Numbered from the stretch's first letter, positions 43,442 to 52,923 are shown. The stretch: DNA of 64,000 bases from an uncultured Dokdonia sp. (GCF_947492815.1 NZ_CANLOB010000004.1:152859-216858); one strand, 5' to 3'. Notes: generated from the letters alone by a model not told the origin. Numbers and translations: made by a program.

Positions 43442-44506
43442 ATGAAAAAGAAAGTCATCATTATTGGCGCTGGATTAACAGGGCTTTTACTTGCATATCG
43501 TCTTAAAAAACGAGAAATTCCTTTCATAATATTAGAAGCGAGAGATCGTATAGGAGGACGCATTCACACCTTTCTTTCTGCAAAAGAAACCCCTATAGAA
43601 ATGGGAGCTACTTGGTTAGGACAGCAACATACTGCATTGGTTCGTTTGCTAAAAGAATTAGACATTCCTATATATCCTCAATATACAGAAGGCACTGCTT
43701 GGTATGAACCTGTACCCATGCAAGCAGCACAAGAAGTACAACTACCTCCCAATGAAAGCCCTAGTTACAGAATACAAGGCGGAAGTAGTGCATTAATACA
43801 TACACTAGCAAAAGATTTAGTAAAAGAAGATATTCATCTACATACAATCGTCACTACTATAAAAGCTACTCCAGATGCCATAGAAGTACACACAAAAGAC
43901 AACGTATATACCGCATCAAAAGTAGTGAGTACCTTACCTCCTAACCTATTAGCTACCTCCATACAATGTTCACCTAAACTCCCTGAGAACATCACAGCAA
44001 TTGCAAAGAAAACACATACTTGGATGGGGGAATCTATTAAGTTTGGAATTTCCTATACGTCCCCATTCTGGAAAGAACACCATTGGTCAGGAACGCTATT
44101 TAGTAACATAGGGCCTATTACAGAAATGTATGACCACAGTACATTAGAAACCAATAAGTATGCGTTAAAAGGCTTTTTAAATAGTAATTTATCTACGATT
44201 ACTAAGAAGCAACGTCAAGAAAAAGTATGTACACAACTTAAACGAACCTTTGGAGAAAAAGCATTGGAGTATATTGCCTACGAAGAAACCGTATGGCAAA
44301 AACAGCCATTTACCTATGCTCCCTATGAAAATTATGTCTTGCCCCATCAGAACAATGGGCAAGCATGTTATCAAGAAACACATTATGAGAATCGATTCTA
44401 TATTGCCGGATCAGAAACAGCCACTTATTATGGCGGTTATATGGAAGGTGCTGTGCAAAGTGCACAACAATGTTATGAACATATGTTCAAAGAAGTGAGC
44501 CTTTAG
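43442..44506 (+). CDS. FAD-dependent amine oxidase family protein
   Basis: A 354-residue flavoprotein. The FAD-binding motif VIIIGAGLTGLLLAYRLKKR and EARDRIGGRIHT mark an amine oxidase/NAD(P)-binding Rossmann-like protein, and the C-terminal FYIAGSETATYYGGYMEGAV completes the FAD site. It is shorter than eukaryotic monoamine oxidase, like many bacterial flavin monoamine oxidase-like enzymes. It would oxidise an amine or similar compound in the cytoplasm; the substrate is not predictable. Confidence 0.88.
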   Translation: MKKKVIIIGAGLTGLLLAYRLKKREIPFIILEARDRIGGRIHTFLSAKETPIEMGATWLGQQHTALVRLLKELDIPIYPQYTEGTAWYEPVPMQAAQEVQLPPNESPSYRIQGGSSALIHTLAKDLVKEDIHLHTIVTTIKATPDAIEVHTKDNVYTASKVVSTLPPNLLATSIQCSPKLPENITAIAKKTHTWMGESIKFGISYTSPFWKEHHWSGTLFSNIGPITEMYDHSTLETNKYALKGFLNSNLSTITKKQRQEKVCTQLKRTFGEKALEYIAYEETVWQKQPFTYAPYENYVLPHQNNGQACYQETHYENRFYIAGSETATYYGGYMEGAVQSAQQCYEHMFKEVSL

Positions 44507-44566
44507 TACTTTTGGGTTGTGTATAAAACATAACTATATGTTCATATCTGGATGCAATAATCGGTG

Positions 44567-44574
44567 TATCTTTG
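44567..44574 (+). promoter_or_regulatory. Promoter -7 element overlapping the nuclease gene start region
   Basis: TATCTTTGC, an exact TAnnTTTG match, ending 4 bp before the ATG at 44579. Transcription would begin at about the ATG, implying a leaderless mRNA. Confidence 0.6.
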
Positions 44575-44578
44575 CACT

Positions 44579-46546
44579 ATGCGCACTTATCAACTTATCT
44601 TAAGTGCTTGTTTAGTATTATGCACGTATACTACTCAAGCACAAATTGTTATTAATGAATTAGATTCAGACACTCCAAGTACAGATACCATGGAGTTTAT
44701 AGAATTAAAATCAGATACTCCAGAAATGTCCTTAGATGGTTTTGTTCTTGTGCTATTCAATGGATCTACCAGTGGAAACGATTCTAGTTATTTTTCTTTA
44801 GATCTCGATGGATTTACCACAGATATTAATGGAATATTCCTAATGTCTAATAACGATGTTTCGCCTATAGGAGATTTTATCTTATTTGACAGTACGATAC
44901 AAAATGGCGCAGATGCTGTTGCTATTTATCAAGGAAATGCCTCCGATTTTCCTGATGGAACACTTGCTACAACAACAAATCTAGTAGATGCATTAGCACA
45001 TGATACAAATGATGCAGATGATACGGTTTTGTTAGGGCTATTAGGACTCACAGAGCAAATCAACGAAGGAGAAAATGGAAATCAAACAACAGAATCAATA
45101 CAGCGTGATAATGACGGAACGTATTTTGTAGCCACTCCTACCCCTGGAGTTTTAAATGATGGGTCTGGTGAATTTATAAATGGAATTGGATTTACAACCT
45201 CAAGTGATCAATATGAAGAAGGAGATAGCTTTGATATTGTATTTACCACACAAGAAAACGTTACAGAAACACTTAGCTTTGACATCTCCCTTTCTAATGG
45301 AACCTTTAACACATCTGATTTTACAGGTGTTACCATGATTACAATTCCTAATGGAGAAAATACAGCCACAACAACCATTCAGCTTATAGACGATACTGAT
45401 GATGAAGGCGATGAAATATTACAAATCACTTTTGGTGAACTTCCAGATACTTTTAGCCGATTAAATGATAACAACCAAATACGAGTAATCGATAATGATT
45501 TTACAGTTGCTCCTTGGGGAACACCATTAAACCCAACTTTTGATCAAGTAGAAAGTACACAACCCGAAGGATACTATGATAGTATTGATGGACTTGCAGG
45601 CGACGAACTTGTACAAGCCATTCAAGATATTATTGCAGATCCTGATATTGTAAGAGCACAAACCTATACAGATGTCATTGATATTTTAAACGAAGCAGAT
45701 CAAAGTCCACTAAATAGTAACCAAGTATGGTTATTATACACCGAACAACAACGTCCTAAATTAGACTTTCAAACCTCTGGTGGAAGTAATGTAGGGCTTT
45801 GGAATAGAGAACATACCTACCCTAGGTCTCGTGGAGGGTTTGATGATATAGACTTAGATGAAATTGCAGACGGTATCGATATCTTTTTTACTACCGAAGC
45901 AGATTCTTTACGTCATGCTAATAGTGATGCACATGGTTTACGAGCAACAGATGGCCCTGAAAATAGTGCACGTGGAAACTCAGATTACGGAGAATATAGC
46001 GGGCCTGAAAATACTCAAGGTAGTTGGCAAGGAGATGTGGCAAGAGGAATCTTCTTTTTAACCATACGTTATAATGGTTTAGAAGTCATTGCTGGAAATC
46101 CAGATAATAGTACCGTGGGAGCATTAGGTGATTTAGACATCTTATTAGATTGGTATCGTAACGATCCTGCTGATGACTATGAGCTGAATAGGAATAATGT
46201 AGTATATACGTGGCAATTCAACCGTAATCCATTTATAGATCTTCCAGATCTTGCAGAATTTATTTGGGGAGAAAATGCTGGTGAAGTATATAATTTACCA
46301 TTAAGTACAGAATCATTTACAACGTCCAATATTCGTATGTATCCAAACCCTGCGAAAGATATACTCACGCTAGAAACGCCTAATCTTTCTGGGGAAGTTA
46401 ATATCTATACACTTACAGGACAAAAAGTACATACAGCTCTTATTGATAACACAACTCGGATTCCGCTTACATTATCAACGGGGATCTATTTGGTACAAGT
46501 AACAACCCAAGAAGGTATTCAGACATTGCGCTTGGTGGTAGAATAG
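44579..46546 (+). CDS. Secreted endonuclease I family protein with T9SS sorting domain
   Basis: About 655 residues. The start is set at ATG 44579; an in-frame GTG at 44564 overlaps the promoter motif and is rejected. A signal peptide (ILSACLVLCTYTTQA) leads into a lamin-tail-like domain (IVINELDSDTPSTDTMEFIE), then a Calx-beta-type domain near residues 205-300. The endonuclease I domain follows, with NREHTYPRSRGG near 415 and DAHGLRATDGPENSARGNSD near 455. It ends in a type A sorting domain (IRMYPNPAKDILTLETPNLS ... LRLVVE). It should degrade nucleic acid outside the cell, perhaps for nutrient scavenging. Confidence 0.9.
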   Translation: MRTYQLILSACLVLCTYTTQAQIVINELDSDTPSTDTMEFIELKSDTPEMSLDGFVLVLFNGSTSGNDSSYFSLDLDGFTTDINGIFLMSNNDVSPIGDFILFDSTIQNGADAVAIYQGNASDFPDGTLATTTNLVDALAHDTNDADDTVLLGLLGLTEQINEGENGNQTTESIQRDNDGTYFVATPTPGVLNDGSGEFINGIGFTTSSDQYEEGDSFDIVFTTQENVTETLSFDISLSNGTFNTSDFTGVTMITIPNGENTATTTIQLIDDTDDEGDEILQITFGELPDTFSRLNDNNQIRVIDNDFTVAPWGTPLNPTFDQVESTQPEGYYDSIDGLAGDELVQAIQDIIADPDIVRAQTYTDVIDILNEADQSPLNSNQVWLLYTEQQRPKLDFQTSGGSNVGLWNREHTYPRSRGGFDDIDLDEIADGIDIFFTTEADSLRHANSDAHGLRATDGPENSARGNSDYGEYSGPENTQGSWQGDVARGIFFLTIRYNGLEVIAGNPDNSTVGALGDLDILLDWYRNDPADDYELNRNNVVYTWQFNRNPFIDLPDLAEFIWGENAGEVYNLPLSTESFTTSNIRMYPNPAKDILTLETPNLSGEVNIYTLTGQKVHTALIDNTTRIPLTLSTGIYLVQVTTQEGIQTLRLVVE

Positions 46547-46557
46547 TTTTATGATTA

Positions 46558-46676
46558 TATACGCTTTCGCGAAAGCGAACCTGTGAGATTCACGACCAAC
46601 AGGAGAATGAAATGATAAAGCGAATCAGTGAGACCTTCCAGCCGGCAGACAGATTCACAACCTTGAGGGGCGTATA
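46558..46676 (+). repeat. Repeat family C, copy 1
   Basis: About 119 bp starting with a palindrome copy (46562-46577) and ending GGCGTATA, so its ends are inverted (TATACGC ... GCGTATA). The middle shares TGTGAGATTCACGACCAAC and GGAGAATGAAATGATAAAGC with copy 2. Confidence 0.75.
46562..46577. repeat. Palindrome copy at the left end of repeat C copy 1
   Basis: Perfect CGCTTTCGCGAAAGCG core, here part of a longer repeated unit. Confidence 0.9.
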
Positions 46677-46727
46677 TCAGTATATATTACAAATTATTTA
46701 TGTACATTTCTTTTAAAATTTAACTAC

Positions 46728-47141
46728 ATGTGTACACCAGGCAACACCTATCTATTTTGTTCATGTACAGGCATAAACAGACGTCCTAAAAACACAAGGG
46801 AAATGCCAGTTGATTATACTTGGAAATTAACAAAATATCTTGGTCAGAGAGAACGATTTTTAATGGGTAAGATCTTACCTCCAGTAACTGATTTAGATAA
46901 TGGAATTACTGTGGAAGCCATTTTACATCAGTTAAATACAAGCATGACTACTTTTGATTTTGAATATATACCATCAGAAAGAGATTGTTTAAACATCAGC
47001 ATTCCTCATCCTACAGAAAGAATACGGTACTTCAGTCTTATATATCAAGATGGTGTATGGAGAAAAGGACAAAATGATGCTTTTAATGCAAAAAATGAGA
47101 TTATTGCTAAAGGAAAAATAAGAAAGCATCATACAAATTAA
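46728..47141 (+). CDS. Hypothetical protein with N-terminal Cys cluster (137 aa)
   Basis: A 137-residue protein opening MCTPGNTYLFCSCTGINRRP: three cysteines in CxxxxxxxxCxC spacing that could bind a metal ion. The remainder is soluble with no signal peptide, with blocks VDYTWKLTKYLGQRERFLM and RDCLNISIPHPTERIRYFSL. I recognise no family. It lies between the two repeat C copies and just before repeat B copy 3, which gives it the look of a mobile or accessory gene. Confidence 0.6.
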   Translation: MCTPGNTYLFCSCTGINRRPKNTREMPVDYTWKLTKYLGQRERFLMGKILPPVTDLDNGITVEAILHQLNTSMTTFDFEYIPSERDCLNISIPHPTERIRYFSLIYQDGVWRKGQNDAFNAKNEIIAKGKIRKHHTN

Positions 47142-47148
47142 TAATAAG

Positions 47149-47293
47149 CCGTGGTGCATTTAGATGTTGATTATTCTAGTTTTCTAGTGAAATTTTCAGT
47201 TTTTCACTTCCATCCTAAAGGAAGAATTAAAAATTTCATCGATATTCCCTTTAGAGTTAGGGGAAAATCGATGAAACTACTCAAAATGCACAA
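47149..47293 (+). repeat. Repeat family B, copy 3
   Basis: About 145 bp with inverted ends GTGGTGCATTT / AAAATGCACAAC. It is the best-defined member and is located 8 bp after the Cys-cluster gene. Confidence 0.8.
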
Positions 47294-47316
47294 CAAATTA
47301 ATACTATAACTATAGC

Positions 47317-47429
47317 ATACGCTTTCGCGAAATCTAGCTTGTGAGATTCACGACCAACGGGAGAATGAAATGATAAAGCGAACCTGAAAAATTCACAACC
47401 TTAAGCAGAACATAGCGATAAAGCGTATA
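47317..47429 (+). repeat. Repeat family C, copy 2
   Basis: About 113 bp. It starts ATACGCTTTCGCGAAA (half-palindrome at 47319-47332) and ends AAGCGTATA; the middle matches copy 1 in the same orientation. Confidence 0.75.
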
Positions 47430-47514
47430 CCATATCAGAATCATAACGAAAACGTTATCGATGAAATTGATACTAAAAACGGTTATAAAACCCCGTATTC
47501 TGTATCTTTATGAA

Positions 47515-49215
47515 ATGAGAAACTTCATACTACTACTAGCCATTTTAACGTTTGTAAGCTCTTGTAAAGAAGCCTTACCTAAATACACAACAACAAAAGC
47601 AAATGCCATCCGACTTAATCAAGTTGGATATTATCCACAGGCTTCAAAAAAGGCTGTTATTACAGATACAACACAAGCAACTACGTTCTATCTCGTTGAT
47701 CAGCAAACACATGAATCTATATTTGAAGGAACCCTTTCTGAAAAATATACTTGGGAACTTGCTGGCGAAACCGTTCGCATTGCTGATTTCTCTACTTTTA
47801 CTAGCCCTGGAAATTATAGTGTATATATCGAAAACATAGGCTACTCCTACCCTTTCGAAATAAAAGAACAGGTACTATCTGATGCCTTTACAGCAAGTGT
47901 CAAATCTTTGTATTACCAACGAGCAAGTACTGCTTTAGAAGCAAAGCATGCTGGTATTTGGGCTCGAAATGCAGGACATCCAGATATAGGAGTGACATTT
48001 CATCCTTCCACAGGTCGTGAAGGGACGAAAGATGCTCCTGGTGGTTGGTATGATGCTGGTGATTTTGGAAAGTATGTGATTAATGGAGCATTTCCATTAG
48101 GGCAAATGATGACATTATATGAACAGTACCCAACGGTACTTCCTGATGCAAGTCTAAATATCCCTGAAAGTGGTAATGATACTCCTGATATTCTAGACGA
48201 GTTTAAGTATGAACTCGATTGGTTATTAACGATGCAAGATGATGATGGTGGTGTATTCTTTAAATTGACAACCAAGCGTTTTACAGGTATGACATTGCCC
48301 GAAAAAGGACAAGAAGAACGTTTTATTATAGGAAAAGGAACTGCGCCAAGTCTTGATTTTGCTGCTGTAGCTGCAAAAGGATATCGACTTTTTAAAGAAA
48401 TCAATCCTGCATATGCAAATAAGTGTCTCGCTTCCGCGAAAAAAGCTTGGGAATGGTCTAAATCAAATCCTGCGATTGCGTTTTCAAATCCTGAAGATAT
48501 CGTCACTGGAGAATACGGAGATGGCAACTTTTCTGAAGAATGGTTCTGGGCAGCTACCGAGTTATCTCTAAGTACGGGAGAAGAAGAATACGAAACGTAT
48601 TTTAAACAAAACCCTATCAAACTCAACCGATATACTGGCGGAAGCTGGACAAACTATATGAAATATATTGGTGCTTTTGCTCTGATAGATCAATCTAAAG
48701 ATGTTGAATTTGTGAATATTCTAAAAAACAATATTGTGCAAGCGGCAGATCAGTTAGTTGCTATCACAGCTACGAATGACTATTTCCAACCCGTTACTGT
48801 ATTTAACTGGGGTTCTAATAGTGATGTCCTAAATGCTGCTATGATTATCGCACAAGCGTATCGCATCACTAAAAAACCAGAATACTTAGTTGCTGTTCAG
48901 GAAATTACAGATTATGTGCTTGGTAAAAATGCCATTGGATATAGTTTTATCACGGGACATGGTGATAAAACACCTCTTCATATTCATCATAGACAAAGTG
49001 CTGGAGATGGTATAGAAACCCCTGTTCCTGGTTTTATTTCTGGTGGACCTAATTACTCAAAACAAGATCGTAACGATGTTACCTATCCTGAACAGACATT
49101 TCCTATGAATTCATGGGTAGATCAAACACCAAGCTATGCGAGTAATGAGATTTGCTTAAATTGGAACTCGGCTGCGGTGTATGTTTTAGGGTTTCTAGAG
49201 CAAGAAAGTAAATAA
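47515..49215 (+). CDS. Glycoside hydrolase family 9 lipoprotein
   Basis: About 566 residues. The start is set at ATG 47515, from which MRNFILLLAILTFVSSCKEA forms a lipoprotein signal peptide; an earlier in-frame ATG would add a non-signal extension. An N-terminal immunoglobulin-like CelD_N domain (about residues 30-110) precedes the (alpha/alpha)6 barrel with GGWYDAGDFGKYVINGAF (catalytic Asp pair), the HIHHRQSAGD histidine motif and the C-terminal catalytic Glu in SYASNEICLNWNSA. GH9 enzymes cleave beta-1,4-glucans or related glycans; outer-membrane location is likely. A palindrome variant at 48429-48444 gives in-frame SAKKA. Confidence 0.88.
   Translation: MRNFILLLAILTFVSSCKEALPKYTTTKANAIRLNQVGYYPQASKKAVITDTTQATTFYLVDQQTHESIFEGTLSEKYTWELAGETVRIADFSTFTSPGNYSVYIENIGYSYPFEIKEQVLSDAFTASVKSLYYQRASTALEAKHAGIWARNAGHPDIGVTFHPSTGREGTKDAPGGWYDAGDFGKYVINGAFPLGQMMTLYEQYPTVLPDASLNIPESGNDTPDILDEFKYELDWLLTMQDDDGGVFFKLTTKRFTGMTLPEKGQEERFIIGKGTAPSLDFAAVAAKGYRLFKEINPAYANKCLASAKKAWEWSKSNPAIAFSNPEDIVTGEYGDGNFSEEWFWAATELSLSTGEEEYETYFKQNPIKLNRYTGGSWTNYMKYIGAFALIDQSKDVEFVNILKNNIVQAADQLVAITATNDYFQPVTVFNWGSNSDVLNAAMIIAQAYRITKKPEYLVAVQEITDYVLGKNAIGYSFITGHGDKTPLHIHHRQSAGDGIETPVPGFISGGPNYSKQDRNDVTYPEQTFPMNSWVDQTPSYASNEICLNWNSAAVYVLGFLEQESK
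48429..48444. repeat. Degenerate palindrome copy in the GH9 gene
   Basis: CGCTTCCGCGAAAAAA; several positions differ from the consensus. Confidence 0.4.
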
Positions 49216-49222
49216 GTATCTC

Positions 49223-49852
49223 ATGGATAAGGATCAAGAAACCTATGAAACTTGGAATCGTGTTGCAAAACAGTATGAAGAAGTTTTTATGGATCTTGAT
49301 ATATACAATGAGTCCTATGATCAGTTTTGTGAGTTTATAGGTAGGAAAGATGCTTCTATACTTGAAATAGGTTGTGGGCCAGGAAATATAACTAGATATC
49401 TATCTAAACAACAACCTAGCTATAAGATACTTGTTACAGATATAGCACCTAACATGATAGCTTTGGCTCAGAAAAATGTACCCAGCGCTACGTTTCAATT
49501 ATTAGATATAAGACAACTAGATACTCTAGAAGGCTACTTTCATGGAATTATTATAGGTTTTACACTTCCTTATATATCAAAAGAAGAAACGAAAAAGATT
49601 TTTCAAGATACATACCTAAAACTTCATACAAATGGGACTTTATATGTTAGCTTCGTCGCTGGTGATGATAAAGATTCAGGATTTATAACAGGTAGTTCTG
49701 GAGATCGCGCTTATTTTTACTACCACAATATAGATGATATTAAAAAAGTAGTATCATCACAAAAGTTTAAAATCAAAAGGCATCTTGAAGCATCTTACAA
49801 AAAGAAAAATGATACTACCGAAATACATACCATACTTATCCTTCAAAAGTAA
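49223..49852 (+). CDS. Class I SAM-dependent methyltransferase
   Basis: A 209-residue Rossmann-fold methyltransferase. The SAM-binding motif I is SILEIGCGPGNITRYLSKQ near residue 46, followed by ILVTDIAPNMIALAQKNV (motif post-I) and FQLLDIRQLDTL. It is close to the ubiquinone/menaquinone-type and other small-molecule methyltransferases, but the substrate is not indicated. It lies 7 bp after the GH9 gene and is likely cotranscribed with it. Confidence 0.88.
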   Translation: MDKDQETYETWNRVAKQYEEVFMDLDIYNESYDQFCEFIGRKDASILEIGCGPGNITRYLSKQQPSYKILVTDIAPNMIALAQKNVPSATFQLLDIRQLDTLEGYFHGIIIGFTLPYISKEETKKIFQDTYLKLHTNGTLYVSFVAGDDKDSGFITGSSGDRAYFYYHNIDDIKKVVSSQKFKIKRHLEASYKKKNDTTEIHTILILQK

Positions 49853-49889
49853 TTCTAATAAATATGATTGCTGAAACAATAATTAAACA

Positions 49890-50381
49890 ATGAGTATTTT
49901 TAAAAATTTATTTGGTAAAAAAAATCAAACTCCTAAAATTGAATGTCCAAGATGTTTGGGGAAAGGACATGTAGATGAAGCCGATATCATTCGATTAGAA
50001 AAACAATTATATTGGGCTCCTGGAGCCTGTGCATATTGTAAAAAAACGGGTAAGGTAGTTCCTTCACAAATATCAAAAGTAAACGTAGATGCGTTTTATC
50101 TTACTGAGAATCTTACCAATAGACAACGCAACAAGATCATTAATAACGATAAAAAAACGATAGCTAAAGCACAAAAACATAAACAACATATAGATGCGTA
50201 TGTAACATATATAGCCATGCTGTATACCGAAGAAAAAGCTACCGTAGAAGAAATTGTAGAAATACTCATAAAAAATAAACCATATGGTATTATAGTATAT
50301 AGTCCAGAAAATTCTAAGGCATCTAAAAAAGAAGCATATACCAAGTATGTGAAAAAAGTAATAATATCAAAACAATTATAA
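49890..50381 (+). CDS. Hypothetical protein with CxxC zinc-ribbon-like motifs (163 aa)
   Basis: A 163-residue protein. Its N-terminus carries ECPRCLGKGHVDEADI and GACAYCKKTGKVVPSQ: two CxxC pairs with glycine-rich spacing like a single DnaJ-type or Bacteroidota zinc-ribbon unit. The rest is a long helical region (NIRNRQRNKIINNDKKTIAK-like) rich in Lys. No membrane segment. Role unknown; metal binding is inferred from the Cys spacing. It lies 37 bp after the methyltransferase gene. Confidence 0.65.
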   Translation: MSIFKNLFGKKNQTPKIECPRCLGKGHVDEADIIRLEKQLYWAPGACAYCKKTGKVVPSQISKVNVDAFYLTENLTNRQRNKIINNDKKTIAKAQKHKQHIDAYVTYIAMLYTEEKATVEEIVEILIKNKPYGIIVYSPENSKASKKEAYTKYVKKVIISKQL

Positions 50382-50484
50382 TTCTAAGATTAGAACATTG
50401 TTAGAAAACTAGAATTTAACATTTCTTTTAGGTTTGGCTTAATTATTGGTGCGTGTGATATAACATCACTATAACCATCACTTT

Positions 50485-50913
50485 ATGAAGTCAATTATTA
50501 CTTTACTACTGTTTACCAGTACCATTTTACCATCTACACAAACAACTACCTATTCAGGAGAATACACTAAAAAAACGAAAACAAAAAAAGGAGAAATCCT
50601 TGAATGGACTCTTTCGTTGAGAGACGATGGTACATTTTTATATCATTTTTATAGAGATTTGAATTGTCATCAATGCGTAGAGGAACATTTTTACGGTAAA
50701 GGAACATGGACAGCGTCTAAAAAAGTAATAATATTCAATACAAGAGAGACTGATATTGATATAAATCATACCATCAATTTAAATAAGTCTAAGGCACGAG
50801 TTTATATAAAGTCATTAAAGAATAAATCAAAAAAAGATCATACCCCATCGATTCGATTTTATACTTCAGAAACCTCTTCTATTAAAGGATTACAGTTATA
50901 TCTAGAGGAGTAA
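50485..50913 (+). CDS. Exported small hypothetical protein (142 aa)
   Basis: A 142-residue protein with a signal peptide (MKSIITLLLFTSTILPSTQT). The mature part is beta-rich: YSGEYTKKTKTKKGEILEWT, LRDDGTFLYHFYRDLNCHQC and FYGKGTWTASKKVIIFNTRE, which look like a lipocalin-type or NlpE-like barrel half-domain. A CHQC pair near residue 68 may bind a metal or form a disulfide. No family was recognised. Confidence 0.6.
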   Translation: MKSIITLLLFTSTILPSTQTTTYSGEYTKKTKTKKGEILEWTLSLRDDGTFLYHFYRDLNCHQCVEEHFYGKGTWTASKKVIIFNTRETDIDINHTINLNKSKARVYIKSLKNKSKKDHTPSIRFYTSETSSIKGLQLYLEE

Positions 50914-51109
50914 TTTCAAGTATATTTAATCCTATTCTTTATCGAAATAATAAGGAATTTATCCCTTGTGTCATACCTAATATGTAGCGTAAACTAATAG
51001 GCATAATATTCCTCCAATAACGTTTTTATTTACAACAAACGCAACCCTTCATATAATTTAAAGTCTTCTTAATGTATATACGCTAACATTAACAAAGACA
51101 CATAATTAT

Positions 51110-52864
51110 ATGATACAACAACTCAAAAAACTAGTATTTTTCGTCTTCATTATTACAGCGATAGCCTGTGAAAGGGATGATACTATTATAGATCCTGAAG
51201 TAATATCACCAACCATTGATACACCTTCTCTTGAAGGCTTTTCAGATAACTTTGGAGCAGAAATCACACGTTCTTTTATAGGAACAATTATAAACAGTAA
51301 TCGACAACCTATTGATGGGGTTCAAATTACCATAGGTAGCAGCGCTACGACAACTGACAGCAACGGAGTTTTCATTCTTAATGATGTCACAGTTAATGAG
51401 CGGTTTGCGTATGTAAAAACATTTAAAAATGGGTATATACATGGTTCTCGTTCATTAGTTCCAACTGAAGGTATAAATAAAGTGACCATTATGTTACTTG
51501 AAGAGACGATAGCGGGTACAACTAGTAGCGGTACTTCTGAAACTATAAGTCTAAGTAATGGTGCTTCGGTGACGCTAAACGGTGATTATGTGAAAGAAGA
51601 CGGAAGTCCTTACCAAGGAACTGTTGATGTGATTTTACATCATTTAGACCCAACAAATCCAGAAGTAAATGAGCAGATGCCCGGTATGTTGTATGCTGCC
51701 AATGCCAATGGAGAAGAACGCTTGCTACAAACATTAGGAATGCTCGCTGTAGAATTAAGAGGCGCAAATGGAGAAGATTTAAATCTAGCCGATGGCACTT
51801 CAGCAGAGATTAGAGTACCTGTAGATGCTTCTTTGTTAAGTACAGCTCCTAGCACTATCCCTCTTTGGTATTTTGATGAAGATGGTGGATACTGGATAGA
51901 AGACGGTGAAGCAACATTGATAGGATCAGAATATGTAGGAACAGTCACTCATTTCTCTTTCTGGAATTGTGATATCCCTGCAGAATCCGTAATCTTATGT
52001 GTCTATTTAACTACTGAGACAGCTGAACCCATATCAAATATTTTATTAGAGGTTACAAGCCAAAACTTTGGCACACAAAATGGAGTCACAAATTCACTAG
52101 GAGTTGCATGCGGTTTTGTTCCAAGTAATGAAGCACTACTACTAAGTGGACAATTCTATTGTAGTGGAGAACTTATTTCATTTTCGGAAAATATACCTCC
52201 TCTAACAGAAAATACTACCATAAATATTACACCAACATATAATAATGTTGAAACTGTTACTGGGACATTTACGACCTGTAATGGCGACCCTATAACAAAT
52301 GGATATGTGCTATTAACTTATGATGACGAAACGTATATAGATGCCGTTACAGATGGAACATACACCATTAGTTTTATAAGCTGTGAGAATGAAGCTATGT
52401 TTACCATAGAAGCTATAGATTCTAATGCTATGCAAACAAGTGGTGAGATCAATTATACAACAACTTCACCAGTTACAAATCTTGCAAATATAATATCGTG
52501 TAATGATATCACTGAATTTATTACCTATCAAATTGATAACAACCCACCTATATTACATGCAAGTAATGTTACATATGAAGTATCCTTATTTAATATTCTA
52601 GTGAATGCAAGTAGTCAAAATGGTTCTATTGCTTTTATTTTAGATAGTAGTGTTACTGTTAATACACCTATAGAGCAAATTATATTAAATGATATAAATG
52701 GAGATGAAATCAATCAAAATGATCCTATTAATATTACGTATACTATAACCGCATTTGGAGGTGTAGGAGAATATATAGATGCAAATTTTTCAGGAATTTA
52801 TCTAGATGAACAGAATGTTACACATACTATAGATGGTGCTGTACATATGATACGAGATTTTTAA
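51110..52864 (+). CDS. Lipoprotein with carboxypeptidase regulatory-like domain
   Basis: A 584-residue protein with a lipobox signal peptide (FFVFIITAIAC, Cys20). Residues about 57-110 (TIINSNRQPIDGVQITIGSS ... TDSNGVFILNDVTVNERFAY) form a carboxypeptidase-D-like regulatory domain, used in Bacteroidota surface proteins and TonB-dependent receptors. The remaining ~470 residues carry a long beta-rich region with YWIEDGEATLIGSEYVGTVT but no enzyme motif. It probably faces the outside and may take part in adhesion or structure. A long hairpin terminator follows (52884-52923). Confidence 0.75.
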   Translation: MIQQLKKLVFFVFIITAIACERDDTIIDPEVISPTIDTPSLEGFSDNFGAEITRSFIGTIINSNRQPIDGVQITIGSSATTTDSNGVFILNDVTVNERFAYVKTFKNGYIHGSRSLVPTEGINKVTIMLLEETIAGTTSSGTSETISLSNGASVTLNGDYVKEDGSPYQGTVDVILHHLDPTNPEVNEQMPGMLYAANANGEERLLQTLGMLAVELRGANGEDLNLADGTSAEIRVPVDASLLSTAPSTIPLWYFDEDGGYWIEDGEATLIGSEYVGTVTHFSFWNCDIPAESVILCVYLTTETAEPISNILLEVTSQNFGTQNGVTNSLGVACGFVPSNEALLLSGQFYCSGELISFSENIPPLTENTTINITPTYNNVETVTGTFTTCNGDPITNGYVLLTYDDETYIDAVTDGTYTISFISCENEAMFTIEAIDSNAMQTSGEINYTTTSPVTNLANIISCNDITEFITYQIDNNPPILHASNVTYEVSLFNILVNASSQNGSIAFILDSSVTVNTPIEQIILNDINGDEINQNDPINITYTITAFGGVGEYIDANFSGIYLDEQNVTHTIDGAVHMIRDF

Positions 52865-52883
52865 AATAACATATTGCTATGAA

Positions 52884-52923
52884 AAAGATAAAGCCTACTT
52901 GATATAAGTAGGCTTTATCTTTT
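52884..52923. terminator. Long-stem terminator
   Basis: 17-base arms (AAAGATAAAGCCTACTT and its complement) with a short GATAT loop; serves the plus-strand lipoprotein and possibly the convergent gene. Confidence 0.85.

Noticed and set aside
44564..44578. GTG start for the endonuclease I gene
   Set aside because: The GTG overlaps the TATCTTTGC promoter element and the ATG at 44579 begins a clean signal peptide.
47461..47514. Upstream ATG for the GH9 lipoprotein
   Set aside because: The added residues would break the lipoprotein signal peptide, and a promoter-like motif lies after this ATG.
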